Source: Clostridia bacterium (GTDB lineage Bacteria; Bacillota; Clostridia; Christensenellales; Aristaeellaceae). Taken from it: DNA of 5,516 bases. The stretch's first letter is position 1, and each line of letters opens with the position of its first letter. A program made the position numbers and the translations under genes. The DNA lies in contig CAAEEC010000144.1 of assembly GCA_900754755.1 (NCBI GenBank), forward strand, positions 1-5,516. Reading direction: 5' to 3'. A model generated the notes under the pieces. The model had not been told where the DNA came from and made no database searches. It was given only the letters and a program-made list of their open reading frames with translations. Shown piece by piece: positions 1 through 5,516 of the stretch.

Positions 1-26
1 CGTAAGCCTTAGCTGAATAAGCAAGC

Positions 27-64
27 AAAGCACCTGTGAGGGTTTTCCCTCATGGGTGCTTTTT
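27..64 (+). terminator. Rho-independent terminator of the upstream transcription unit
   Basis: A 14-bp stem (29-42 with 47-60, two adjacent G-U wobbles in the middle) closes a TTTT loop and is followed by a T run at 60-64. Flanking A27-A28 can extend the stem by pairing with T61-T62. This is a textbook intrinsic terminator read on the + strand. It implies a gene ending just left of it: stop codons occur in all three + frames within the first 16 bases (TAA at 3, TAG at 10, TGA at 14), so an upstream coding region must end there, but too little is present to choose the frame. It isolates the next gene from upstream transcription. Confidence 0.9.
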
Positions 65-115
65 CCTGCTTGTCTGACTGGCTTGGAAAATAAATGCGCA
101 GGGGCTATTTTCGAC

Positions 116-144
116 TTGCGAATGCGCAGAGAATGCGGTACAAT
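116..144 (+). promoter_or_regulatory. Sigma-A type promoter for the ATPase-nuclease gene
   Basis: A -35 box TTGCGA (116-121) and a -10 box TACAAT (139-144) are separated by exactly 17 bases. Transcription would start near 151, giving a leader of about 26 bases ahead of the ATG at 177. The promoter lies between the upstream terminator and the gene, so the gene is probably transcribed alone. The 9-mer AATGCGCAG occurs at 93-101 and again at 121-129, inside the spacer, and could be an operator (inference). Confidence 0.75.
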
Positions 145-160
145 AGTAAAGGATTCATGG

Positions 161-168
161 AAGGGAGG
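161..168 (+). promoter_or_regulatory. Ribosome binding site that fixes the start at 177
   Basis: AAGGGAGG lies 8 bases before the ATG at 177, a good match to the anti-Shine-Dalgarno sequence at ideal spacing. The ATG at 157 is out of frame and would give only 11 codons, so 177 is the start. Confidence 0.85.
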
Positions 169-176
169 AAGCCAGC

Positions 177-1766
177 ATGGGCAGCTATTTGAACCCAGGG
201 AGTGGCAGGTTTCGCGGGAGCCTGCGGGCGCGCATCTATGTGGACAAAACGGGCTTGATCGCCAAGCTAAACGATTGGTTGTTTACAGAGCAGAAATACG
301 TATGCGTAAGTCGGCCGAGGCGGTTTGGGAAATCGATGGCGGCGGACATGCTGGCGGCGTATTACGATAGCGGGGGAGACACGACGGAGCTGTTTGCAGG
401 GCTGGCGGTGAGCCAGAGCGCGACGTACCGGGAACATTTGAACCAGTACGACGTAATCAAGATCAATATGCAGGAATTTCTCAGCGCTACGCGCGGCGTG
501 GAGGAAATGCTAAGCATGTTGCAACGGCGATTGCTGGCGGAATTGAAGCGCAAGTATCCGCAATATGTCGAGGAAGAGCAATTGGTGTTTGCCATGCAGG
601 ACATTTATGCGCAAACGCGGCAATCATTCGTCATCCTGATCGACGAATGGGATTGTCTGTTTCGGGAATATAAGAATGACACGCAGGCGCAGAAGGAATA
701 TTTGGATTTTTTGCGCGCGTGGTTGAAGGACAAGGATTATGTTGCGCTGGCGTACATGACGGGGATACTGCCGATAAAGAAGTACGGTTCGCATTCGGCG
801 CTGAACATGTTCACGGAATATTCGATGGTGGATCCGGGGGAATTGGCGCCTTATTTTGGCTTCACGGAAGAGGAAGTGCAGGTGCTGTGCGCGGAGTACG
901 CGATGAGTTTCGAGGAAGCGAAGGCTTGGTATGACGGGTATGGTCTGGTGGCGCATAGTTGTTCTGGGGTGAAAAATTTTTCTATGTACAGCCCCAAATC
1001 CGTGGTGGAAGCGATGTTGCGGCACAAATTTGGGCCGTATTGGAACCAGACGGAGACATATGAAGCGCTGAAGATCTATATCCAAATGAACTATGACGGA
1101 CTGAAGGACGCAGTCGTTGCCATGTTGGCGGGGGAGAATGTGCGGATCAACACGGGGACGTTTGCGAACGACATGACGACGTTTTCGGGGAAGGACGATG
1201 TGCTGACCCTGTTGGTGCATTTGGGGTATTTGACGTACAACAGCGAAACGGCGGAAGTTGCCATTCCCAACAAAGAAGTATCGCAGGAATACGTGAACGC
1301 AATCAGCACGATGAATTGGCCGGAAGTGACGCGGGCGGTGGAAGAATCGCGGGAATTGCTGAAAGCCCTGTGGGCGCAGGATGGGGCGGCAGTGGCGGCG
1401 GGGATCGACCGCGCGCACGAAGAGATATCGATATTGCAATACAACGACGAGAATGCGCTGAGCTGCACGATACACCTAGCGTTTTATTTTGCGCGGGAAT
1501 ATTATACGATTGTGCGGGAACTGCCGGCGGGGAAGGGATTTGCGGACATTTGCTTGATACCGCGGAAGCTGCATGCGGAGAAGCCGGCGGCAGTGATCGA
1601 ATTGAAGTGGGACAAAAGCGCGGAAGGGGCGCTTGCGCAAATTCGGGAGAAGCGCTATGGAGAAGCGCTGAAAGAGTATCATGGCAATCTGTTGCTGGCA
1701 GGGATCAGCTACGATAAGGGCACCAAGAAGCACGCGTGCGTGATCGAACGCGTGGAAAAAGCATAA
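177..1766 (+). CDS. AAA-ATPase-like / PD-(D/E)XK nuclease family protein (solo gene)
   Basis: The 529-residue protein has the two-domain layout of the AAA-ATPase_like plus PDDEXK_9 (DUF1703-type) family. The N-terminus carries the family opening YLNPG (4-8) and YVDKTGLI (21-28). A degenerate P-loop SRPRRFGKS (45-53) follows, then a Walker B strand FVILIDEWD (151-159) with Asp156 and Glu157, and the TGILPIKKYGSHSALN segment (195-210) typical of the family. The C-terminal nuclease-like core shows GKGFADICLIP with Asp457, then AAVIELKW with Glu475 and Lys477, the D...ExK arrangement; Gln488 in the following AQIREKRY helix also fits. The length is normal, with no frameshift, and the catalytic residues look intact. 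Both predicted activities, ATP binding and DNA cleavage, are inferred from motifs; the biological role of the family is not established. It has its own promoter and terminator, and no partner gene is adjacent. Codon use is strongly G-ending: about 21 of 25 threonine codons are ACG, and GGG and CGG are common, unlike the operon downstream. This suggests a different history, possibly lateral acquisition. Confidence 0.92.
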   Translation: MGSYLNPGSGRFRGSLRARIYVDKTGLIAKLNDWLFTEQKYVCVSRPRRFGKSMAADMLAAYYDSGGDTTELFAGLAVSQSATYREHLNQYDVIKINMQEFLSATRGVEEMLSMLQRRLLAELKRKYPQYVEEEQLVFAMQDIYAQTRQSFVILIDEWDCLFREYKNDTQAQKEYLDFLRAWLKDKDYVALAYMTGILPIKKYGSHSALNMFTEYSMVDPGELAPYFGFTEEEVQVLCAEYAMSFEEAKAWYDGYGLVAHSCSGVKNFSMYSPKSVVEAMLRHKFGPYWNQTETYEALKIYIQMNYDGLKDAVVAMLAGENVRINTGTFANDMTTFSGKDDVLTLLVHLGYLTYNSETAEVAIPNKEVSQEYVNAISTMNWPEVTRAVEESRELLKALWAQDGAAVAAGIDRAHEEISILQYNDENALSCTIHLAFYFAREYYTIVRELPAGKGFADICLIPRKLHAEKPAAVIELKWDKSAEGALAQIREKRYGEALKEYHGNLLLAGISYDKGTKKHACVIERVEKA

Positions 1767-1778
1767 ATCATATGAATG

Positions 1779-1791
1779 CCTACCAGGTAGG
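1779..1791 (+). repeat. Short hairpin just before the terminator
   Basis: CCTAC (1779-1783) and GTAGG (1787-1791) can form a 5-bp stem with a 3-base loop, 12 bases after the stop codon and directly abutting the terminator stem. It may stabilise the 3' end of the transcript or stack on the terminator; it is short enough to be chance. Confidence 0.35.
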
Positions 1792-1831
1792 ATCATCCGC
1801 TTTTCTCGCTAGGAAGGGCGGATGATTTTTT
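1792..1831 (+). terminator. Rho-independent terminator of the ATPase-nuclease gene
   Basis: The perfect 9-bp core ATCATCCGC (1792-1800) with GCGGATGAT (1818-1826) extends inward through G-U, A-U and G-C pairs (1801-1806 with 1812-1817) to a 15-bp stem with a 5-base loop, followed by a run of six T at 1826-1831. It ends transcription about 25 bases after the stop codon at 1766 and separates this gene from the ABC operon. Confidence 0.9.
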
Positions 1832-1907
1832 GCGTTTTTTGCGGGAACTGCGGGTGACTCAAATGGGCGAAAGGGAAAAGGTTTTTTGAGGGGCGCACTC
1901 GCCACGA

Positions 1908-1972
1908 TTTTGCCCCGATTCGGCCGCAAAAGAAAGCGAAAATTGGCCGCCAATTTTTGAAACGGGGCAAAA
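1908..1972. repeat. Nested inverted repeat in the intergenic region
   Basis: The outer arms TTTTGCCCCG (1908-1917) and CGGGGCAAAA (1963-1972) are perfect over 10 bases; after one mismatch they continue for three more pairs (TTC 1919-1921 with GAA 1959-1961). Inside them, AAAATTGG (1939-1946) and CCAATTTT (1950-1957) form a second perfect 8-bp hairpin with a 3-base loop CCG. The inner hairpin is followed by T and then GAAA, so it resembles a weak terminator on either strand. It lies upstream of the likely operon promoter, so it could be a DNA-level element (operator or cruciform) or a back-up terminator. The function is unknown. Confidence 0.6.
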
Positions 1973-2000
1973 GATCCTTCACAACTTCCTGGATTTTCTC

Positions 2001-2009
2001 TGCTAGGAT
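2001..2009 (+). promoter_or_regulatory. Possible extended -10 promoter of the ABC operon
   Basis: TGCTAGGAT (2001-2009) combines a TG extension with a -10-like hexamer TAGGAT. No good -35 box sits at 17 bases (ACAACT at 1981-1986); TTCACA at 1978-1983 is better but 20 bases away. A start near 2016 would leave a leader of about 27 bases, similar to the upstream gene. The preceding terminator makes a promoter in this region necessary, but this exact site is tentative. Confidence 0.35.
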
Positions 2010-2027
2010 AAAGAGGACATCCGCAAA

Positions 2028-2036
2028 AGGGGGGAG
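2028..2036 (+). promoter_or_regulatory. Ribosome binding site favouring the GTG start at 2043
   Basis: AGGGGGGAG ends 6 bases before the GTG at 2043. The nearer ATG at 2038 is in another frame and reads ATG GCG TGA, a two-codon ORF whose stop overlaps the GTG (GTGA at 2043-2046). The GTG is therefore the operon's first true start. Confidence 0.7.
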
Positions 2037-2042
2037 AATGGC

Positions 2043-3014
2043 GTGATTGAAGTCAAACACCTTACCAAGCGATACGGATCGCATTTGGCGATTTCCGATT
2101 TGAATTTTACCATAGAGGCGGGGCGCGTGTACGGTTTTTTGGGGCCCAATGGCGCGGGCAAGAGCACCACGATGAACATCATCACTGGCTGTTTGGGAAC
2201 TACGGAGGGCGAGGTGACCATTGGCGGGTATAGCGTTTTTGAGGAACCGGCCAAGGCCAAAGCGCTCATTGGCTATTTGCCGGAACAGCCGCCGCTATAT
2301 TTGGATATGACGTGCGAAGAATACCTCTATTTTGTGCTGGGCGCCAAGCGCGTGCCGCGCGATCAGTGGCGTGAACAACTGGAGTATGCCATGGGTCGCA
2401 CGGGCATTGGCGATGTGCGTCACCGGCTGCTGCGCAACCTTTCTAAGGGTTATCGGCAGCGCGTGGGCTTGGCGCAGGCGCTGATTGGCCATCCGCAAGT
2501 GGTAATTTTGGATGAACCCACTGTGGGGCTGGATCCCGCGCAAATCATTGAAATCCGCCAACTGGTGCGCGAACTGGGGCGCGAGCATACAGTGTTGTTT
2601 TCCAGCCACATCTTGAGCGAAGTGAACGCGGTGTGCGATTCCATCTTGATTCTGTCCCGGGGAAAGCTGGTGGCCAGCGACACGCCGGAAAACCTGGAAA
2701 AGCTGCTGGGCGGCGCGGCAACCATCGAATTGGTGGCGCACGCGCCGCGCCGCGCGATCGAGGCGTTGCTGCGCCAGCACCCGGAATGGGGCGCGCCCAC
2801 GTTTTCAGAGCATGCGGGGGAAGAAGGGGTGCGAGTTACTCTGTCAGGCGAAGGCGACCCGCGCGAAGCGCTATTTTATGCTTTTGCCCAGGCGGACATG
2901 CCCATTGTGGAGATGCGACGCGTCCGCGCCAGCCTGGAAGACGTGTTCTTGGAACTCACCGCGCAAGAGGAGACGGGAACGCTGGCGGATGGAAAGGGGG
3001 CCCAGGTGGGATGA
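2043..3014 (+). CDS. GldA-like ABC transporter ATP-binding protein
   Basis: This 323-residue ATPase should drive the ABC-2 permease encoded next. All nucleotide-binding motifs are intact: Walker A GPNGAGKS (34-41), Q-loop Gln82 in GYLPEQPPLYLDM, signature LSKGYRQR (133-140), Walker B VVILDEPT (153-160) with Glu158, D-loop VGLDP (161-165) and switch His189. The stretch GYLPEQPPLYLDMTCEEYL (78-94 region) is characteristic of the GldA branch of ABC-2 ATPases. After the core, residues of about 226-305 form an accessory C-terminal domain ending in the usual RASLEDVFLELT helix, as in DUF4162-type tails. The start is a GTG chosen by its ribosome binding site and by the conserved MIEVKHLTKRYG beginning. 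The gene overlaps the permease by 4 bases (ATGA), so the two are probably translationally coupled. The substrate cannot be read from an ATPase. The family assignment is firm; any link to gliding is not implied. Confidence 0.95.
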   Translation: MIEVKHLTKRYGSHLAISDLNFTIEAGRVYGFLGPNGAGKSTTMNIITGCLGTTEGEVTIGGYSVFEEPAKAKALIGYLPEQPPLYLDMTCEEYLYFVLGAKRVPRDQWREQLEYAMGRTGIGDVRHRLLRNLSKGYRQRVGLAQALIGHPQVVILDEPTVGLDPAQIIEIRQLVRELGREHTVLFSSHILSEVNAVCDSILILSRGKLVASDTPENLEKLLGGAATIELVAHAPRRAIEALLRQHPEWGAPTFSEHAGEEGVRVTLSGEGDPREALFYAFAQADMPIVEMRRVRASLEDVFLELTAQEETGTLADGKGAQVG

Positions 3015-3877
3015 CAGCGGTGTTCCGGCGCGAAATGGGCGCCTATTTTCACGGTGTGACGGGCTATCTATTCATGGCGTTTGTGTTGGTTTTTGCGGGA
3101 ATTTATACGATGGTGTACAACCTTTCGGGTTTGTACGCGAATTTTGAATACGTACTGGACGCCATCAGCTTCATTTATCTCATCGCTGTGCCGGTTCTCA
3201 CCATGCGCTCGGTGGCGGAAGAAAAGCGGCAGCGCACGGATCAGCTATTGTATTCCCTGCCCATCCGCTTGGTAGACGTGGTGGCGGGCAAATACCTGGC
3301 CATGTTGGTCGTTCTCGCGGCGCCCACGGCAGTGATGGGGCTATATCCCTTGCTGCTTTCGCGCTTTGGCAGTGTGTATCTGCCCACGGCTTACGCATCG
3401 CTCTTGGCTTTTTTTCTGCTGGGGGCTGCGCTGCTGGCCATTGGTCTGTTCATTTCTTCGGTTTCGGAGAGCCAGGTGGGCAGCGCCGTGGTTTGCCTGG
3501 CCACCATGCTGCTCTTATTTTTTCTGCCCTCGCTGGCCAGCTATGTGCCTACCACGCCAAGCGCATCGCTCGTCGCGCTGATGGTGCTGGCTGTGCTCGT
3601 TTCAAGCGTGGTTTACCGGCTCACGCGCAATTCGCTCTTTGGTATGGGGCTGCTCATCGTGCTCGCGGGCGGGCTGTTCGCCTGGTTTGGGGCGGATGAA
3701 GCGGCGTTTGCCGGACTGTTTGCCAGCATTTTGGACGCGCTGAGCGTGTTTAACCGCTTCTATCCCTTCATCAATGGCATCTTTGATTTCACCAGCGTGG
3801 TGTATTATCTTTCGCTGTGCGGCGTGTTCCTGTTCTTGGCGGTGCAGGCGCTGGAGAAGCGGAGGTGGAACGAATGA
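3011..3877 (+). CDS. GldF-like ABC-2 type transporter permease
   Basis: This 288-residue integral membrane protein is the transmembrane half of the transporter. Hydrophobic segments lie at about 14-38, 47-68, 93-115, 128-150, 156-178, 185-203, 208-226 and 262-281; six is usual for ABC-2 permeases, so some of the later ones may be re-entrant or peripheral. The cytoplasmic motif RSVAEEKRQRTDQLLYSLPI (66-85) is the conserved ABC-2 coupling segment. FNRFYPFINGIFDFTSVVYY (247-266) matches the C-terminal signature of GldF-type permeases. The reading frame is open further upstream, to 2633, but that part overlaps the ATPase. The ATG at 3011 gives the standard N-terminus (MTAVFRREMGAYF, an amphipathic helix before the first membrane segment) and the 4-base ATGA overlap. 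A purine-rich AAAGGGGG (2993-3000) and AGGTGG (3004-3009) precede it, neither ideally spaced, so coupling to the upstream gene probably matters. Only one permease gene is present, so it likely acts as a homodimer or with the membrane anchor of the next protein. Confidence 0.93.
   Translation: MTAVFRREMGAYFHGVTGYLFMAFVLVFAGIYTMVYNLSGLYANFEYVLDAISFIYLIAVPVLTMRSVAEEKRQRTDQLLYSLPIRLVDVVAGKYLAMLVVLAAPTAVMGLYPLLLSRFGSVYLPTAYASLLAFFLLGAALLAIGLFISSVSESQVGSAVVCLATMLLLFFLPSLASYVPTTPSASLVALMVLAVLVSSVVYRLTRNSLFGMGLLIVLAGGLFAWFGADEAAFAGLFASILDALSVFNRFYPFINGIFDFTSVVYYLSLCGVFLFLAVQALEKRRWNE
3861..3868 (+). promoter_or_regulatory. Ribosome binding site of the GldG-like gene
   Basis: GGAGGTGG lies 5 bases before the ATG at 3874 and within the end of the permease gene. 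It selects this ATG over the in-frame one at 3817, which would add 19 residues overlapping the permease. Confidence 0.85.
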
Positions 3878-5292
3878 AGCTCAAGCGCATGTTCACCAGC
3901 CGCAGATTCCGCGCAGGAGGCTACAGCGCCTTTGCTACGGCTGTGGTGGTGGCCATTGCGGTAGCGGCCAACGCCATCGTAGGCGCGCTGCCTGCCGGCC
4001 TCACGCAGATCGATATGACCGAACAAGCGCTCTATACGCTTTCCGACCAGAGCCGCCAGCTCGTGCGCAATCTGGCGGAAGATGTTTCTCTGTATCTGCT
4101 GGCCAACGAGGGCGGGGAGGACGGAGCGATTTTGCAACTGTTGGAAAATTACGCGGCGCTCTCCGGCCATGTGACCGTGGAAACCATCGATCCCACAAGC
4201 AATCCGGGCTTTTTCAGCGAGCGGGAACTTTCGCAGATTTACGCCAATAGCGTGCTCGTGGAATCCGGGGAGCGCTCGCGGCTGGTGGACTACGCTGAGA
4301 TTTACGTTACCGAATACCAGATGGACGCCTATGGGTATGGCTACACGACCAGCACCAGCTTCGATGGCGAAAACCAAATCACCAGCGCGATTCACTATGT
4401 GACCAGCGAAGACCTGCCCACCGTGTATGCGCTCACGGGCCACGGGGAGCGGGAACTGAGCGAGGCGCTCTTGCAGCAATTGGAGGGCGAAAACTACGCG
4501 GTGCATGATTTGCATTTGCTCTCTGTAGACGCGATTCCCGAGGATGCGGATTGCCTGCTCCTCTACGCGCCGGAAAGCGATCTGAGCGCGCCGGAGGCGG
4601 AGATGCTGATCGCCTGGCTCGAGGCGGGCGGCGCGCTCCTGCTGCTCACGGACGTCGCGGAAGAGGGGAGCATGCCCAACCTTTCACGCGTGGCGGAATA
4701 CATGGGCATGGTTCAGGGCGTGGGCCTGGTGCTCGAAGGCGACCGGGGCAGCTATTGGAACATGCCATACGACCTGTTGCCAGATCTGGCCAGCCACGCC
4801 ATCACGGATCCTTTGATCGTGGGCCGCTATGCCGTGCTGCTGGCTTACGCGCACCCCATCGAGCAGGCACAGGACGCGCAGGCAGAAGTGACGTTCTTGC
4901 TCAACACTTCCGAAGATTCCTATGCAAAAGAAGAGGGCTATGGCATAGAAACGTTCGAGAAGGAAGAAGAGGATGCGACCAGCCCCTTTGGTGTCGCGGC
5001 GGCCTCCGTGCGGAGTGAGGCGCGCATGGTGTGGGTCGGTTCGGCGGCGCTGCTGGATGCGGAGATGGATCTGCTGTCCGCGGGTGCGAACGGCGATTTC
5101 TTCTTAAATGCCTTGGGCTGGATGTGCGATCAGGAGGAGACGATCTCCATCCGCGCCAAGAGCCTGGACGCGGCTACGCTTACGGTTTCCGCGCGGGACA
5201 ACGCGCTGTGGAGCCTGGTTCTGGTGGGCGCGGTACCTCTGGTTTGCGTTCTGGCAGGGGTTTTTGTGTGGCACAGGAGGCAAAAACGGTGA
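3874..5292 (+). CDS. GldG-family ABC transporter auxiliary protein
   Basis: This 472-residue protein resembles the ABC_transp_aux / GldG family. A basic N-terminus (KLKR, TSRRFR) is followed by a membrane segment at about 15-40. A large soluble domain follows, expected to lie outside the cytoplasm, then a second membrane segment at about 445-466 and a short basic tail WHRRQKR. Family landmarks are IDMTEQALYTLSDQSRQLV (46-64), FDGENQITSAIHYVT (163-177), TGHGE (188-192), the AWLEAGGALLLLTD strand-turn-strand (247-260) and GANGDFFLNALGWM (404-417). The fold is related to the domain shared by GldG and the ciliary protein IFT52, but no catalytic residues can be assigned. Residues of about 352-367 form an acidic, probably flexible stretch (KEEGYGIETFEKEEED). 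The gene overlaps the permease (ATGA) and the next gene (GTGA) by 4 bases each, so it is probably made in fixed proportion with them. It may bind an extracytoplasmic ligand or couple the transporter to the cell wall; this is inference. Family assignment is secure, function is not. Confidence 0.92.
   Translation: MKLKRMFTSRRFRAGGYSAFATAVVVAIAVAANAIVGALPAGLTQIDMTEQALYTLSDQSRQLVRNLAEDVSLYLLANEGGEDGAILQLLENYAALSGHVTVETIDPTSNPGFFSERELSQIYANSVLVESGERSRLVDYAEIYVTEYQMDAYGYGYTTSTSFDGENQITSAIHYVTSEDLPTVYALTGHGERELSEALLQQLEGENYAVHDLHLLSVDAIPEDADCLLLYAPESDLSAPEAEMLIAWLEAGGALLLLTDVAEEGSMPNLSRVAEYMGMVQGVGLVLEGDRGSYWNMPYDLLPDLASHAITDPLIVGRYAVLLAYAHPIEQAQDAQAEVTFLLNTSEDSYAKEEGYGIETFEKEEEDATSPFGVAAASVRSEARMVWVGSAALLDAEMDLLSAGANGDFFLNALGWMCDQEETISIRAKSLDAATLTVSARDNALWSLVLVGAVPLVCVLAGVFVWHRRQKR
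5275..5280 (+). promoter_or_regulatory. Ribosome binding site of the DUF4340 gene
   Basis: A perfect AGGAGG lies 8 bases before the GTG at 5289, inside the end of the GldG-like gene. It identifies GTG rather than a downstream ATG (5322) as the start. Confidence 0.88.
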
Positions 5293-5516
5293 AACGATCG
5301 ATCAAATCTTTGATTTTGTTGATGGTACTGGCGGTGTTTGCCGGGGGCTACTTTCTCATTGACGCCCTGACGAATCGGCAGGCCAATGTGCAGGAAAGCG
5401 CGGGCAGCTATCCTCTTCTAGGGGAAGGCGCGAACATCGCCGCGCTGTCCTGGGAGCGGGACGGCGCAACCATCGCCCTGCGCAAAAATGGCGATGCCTG
5501 GCAGGTGGAAGGGGAC
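5289..5516 (+). CDS. DUF4340 domain protein, 5' part only (runs off the window)
   Basis: Only the first 76 codons are present; the frame is open to the last base. The product starts VKRSIKSLILLMVLAVFAGG (1-20 of the predicted protein): a basic start and a membrane segment at about 6-28, a signal anchor. Near the visible end, IAALSWERDGATIALRKNGD and then AWQVEGD form the beta-rich repeat unit of DUF4340 proteins (a strand, Ile-x-Leu, Lys-x-Gly-x-x-Trp-x-Val). The GTG start overlaps the preceding stop (GTGA). DUF4340 proteins regularly follow GldG-like genes in such operons, where they are thought to be extracytoplasmic partners of the transporter; their function is unknown. The call rests on this short N-terminal part together with the gene order, so the domain name is likely but not certain. 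The operon may continue beyond the window. Confidence 0.82.
   Translation, partial: MKRSIKSLILLMVLAVFAGGYFLIDALTNRQANVQESAGSYPLLGEGANIAALSWERDGATIALRKNGDAWQVEGD

Noticed and set aside
1..16. The 3' end of an upstream coding gene
   Set aside because: A gene must end before the terminator, but stops occur in all three frames within 16 bases, so neither frame nor product can be chosen. It is mentioned in the terminator entry only.
157..192. An 11-codon ORF (MEGRKPAWAAI) overlapping the start of the ATPase-nuclease gene as a possible leader peptide
   Set aside because: The predicted transcription start is only about 6 bases upstream, leaving no proper ribosome binding site, and the AAGGGAGG inside it serves the ATG at 177.
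624..1475. A long minus-strand open frame (283 codons) inside the ATPase-nuclease gene, with a second one at 1091-1468
   Set aside because: They are antisense to a gene with clear domain motifs; the translations are rich in Arg, His and Gln with no recognisable domain, as expected from the reverse complement of a G-ending coding sequence. No ribosome binding site was found.
2633..3010. An upstream in-frame extension of the permease by 126 codons
   Set aside because: It overlaps the C-terminal third of the ATPase gene and has a low-complexity Gly/Arg/Ala composition. The ATG at 3011 gives the normal permease N-terminus and the ATGA overlap.
2043..3877. The ABC genes as an antibiotic or bacteriocin immunity exporter
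   Set aside because: ABC-2 pairs often have that role, but the GldA-specific motif, the GldF C-terminal signature and the following GldG and DUF4340 genes point to the GldAFG branch instead; no peptide precursor or two-component system lies nearby.
3805..4515. A minus-strand open frame of 236 codons opposite the permease/GldG junction
   Set aside because: It runs antisense across two motif-verified genes and its own 4-base overlap, and has no family features.
1..5516. CRISPR array, tRNA, rRNA, insertion sequence or phage attachment site
   Set aside because: No regularly spaced repeats, no tRNA-like cloverleaf, no transposase motif and no terminal inverted repeats with target duplication were seen in reading the window.

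Overview
The window looks like chromosomal DNA from a fairly GC-rich member of the Bacillota, most likely Clostridia. The grounds are strong AGGAGG-type ribosome binding sites, a housekeeping sigma-A promoter, compact U-tailed terminators, and protein families and motif variants typical of gut Clostridia. This placement is an inference from style and gene content; no taxonomic marker gene is present. All convincing genes are on the + strand.

Positions 1-176 hold the end of an upstream transcription unit, marked by a strong intrinsic terminator at about 27-64, followed by a well-formed promoter. Positions 177-1766 encode a 529-residue protein with an N-terminal degenerate P-loop ATPase domain (AAA-ATPase_like) and a C-terminal PD-(D/E)XK nuclease-like domain. 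This gene is a self-contained unit with its own promoter and its own terminator at 1792-1831. Its codon choice (ACG, GGG, CGG) differs visibly from the genes downstream. The cellular role of this often multicopy family is not established.

Positions 1767-2042 form an intergenic region with the terminator, a nested inverted repeat (1908-1972) and a possible extended -10 promoter. From 2043 to the window end runs a tightly coupled operon: a GldA-like ABC ATPase, a GldF-like ABC-2 permease, a GldG-family membrane-anchored auxiliary protein, and the first 76 codons of a DUF4340 protein. Each junction is a 4-base start/stop overlap (ATGA, ATGA, GTGA). The ATPase should power the permease. The GldG-like and DUF4340 proteins each have an N-terminal membrane anchor and a large domain probably outside the cytoplasm, and so are likely partners of the same complex. 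The cargo or mechanical role is unknown. In Flavobacterium the GldA/F/G proteins are needed for gliding, but nothing here indicates gliding.

I do not see a clearly new system. The most worthwhile leads are the four-gene GldAFG-DUF4340 unit of unknown substrate, the nested inverted repeat in front of it, and the compositionally distinct solo ATPase-nuclease gene.
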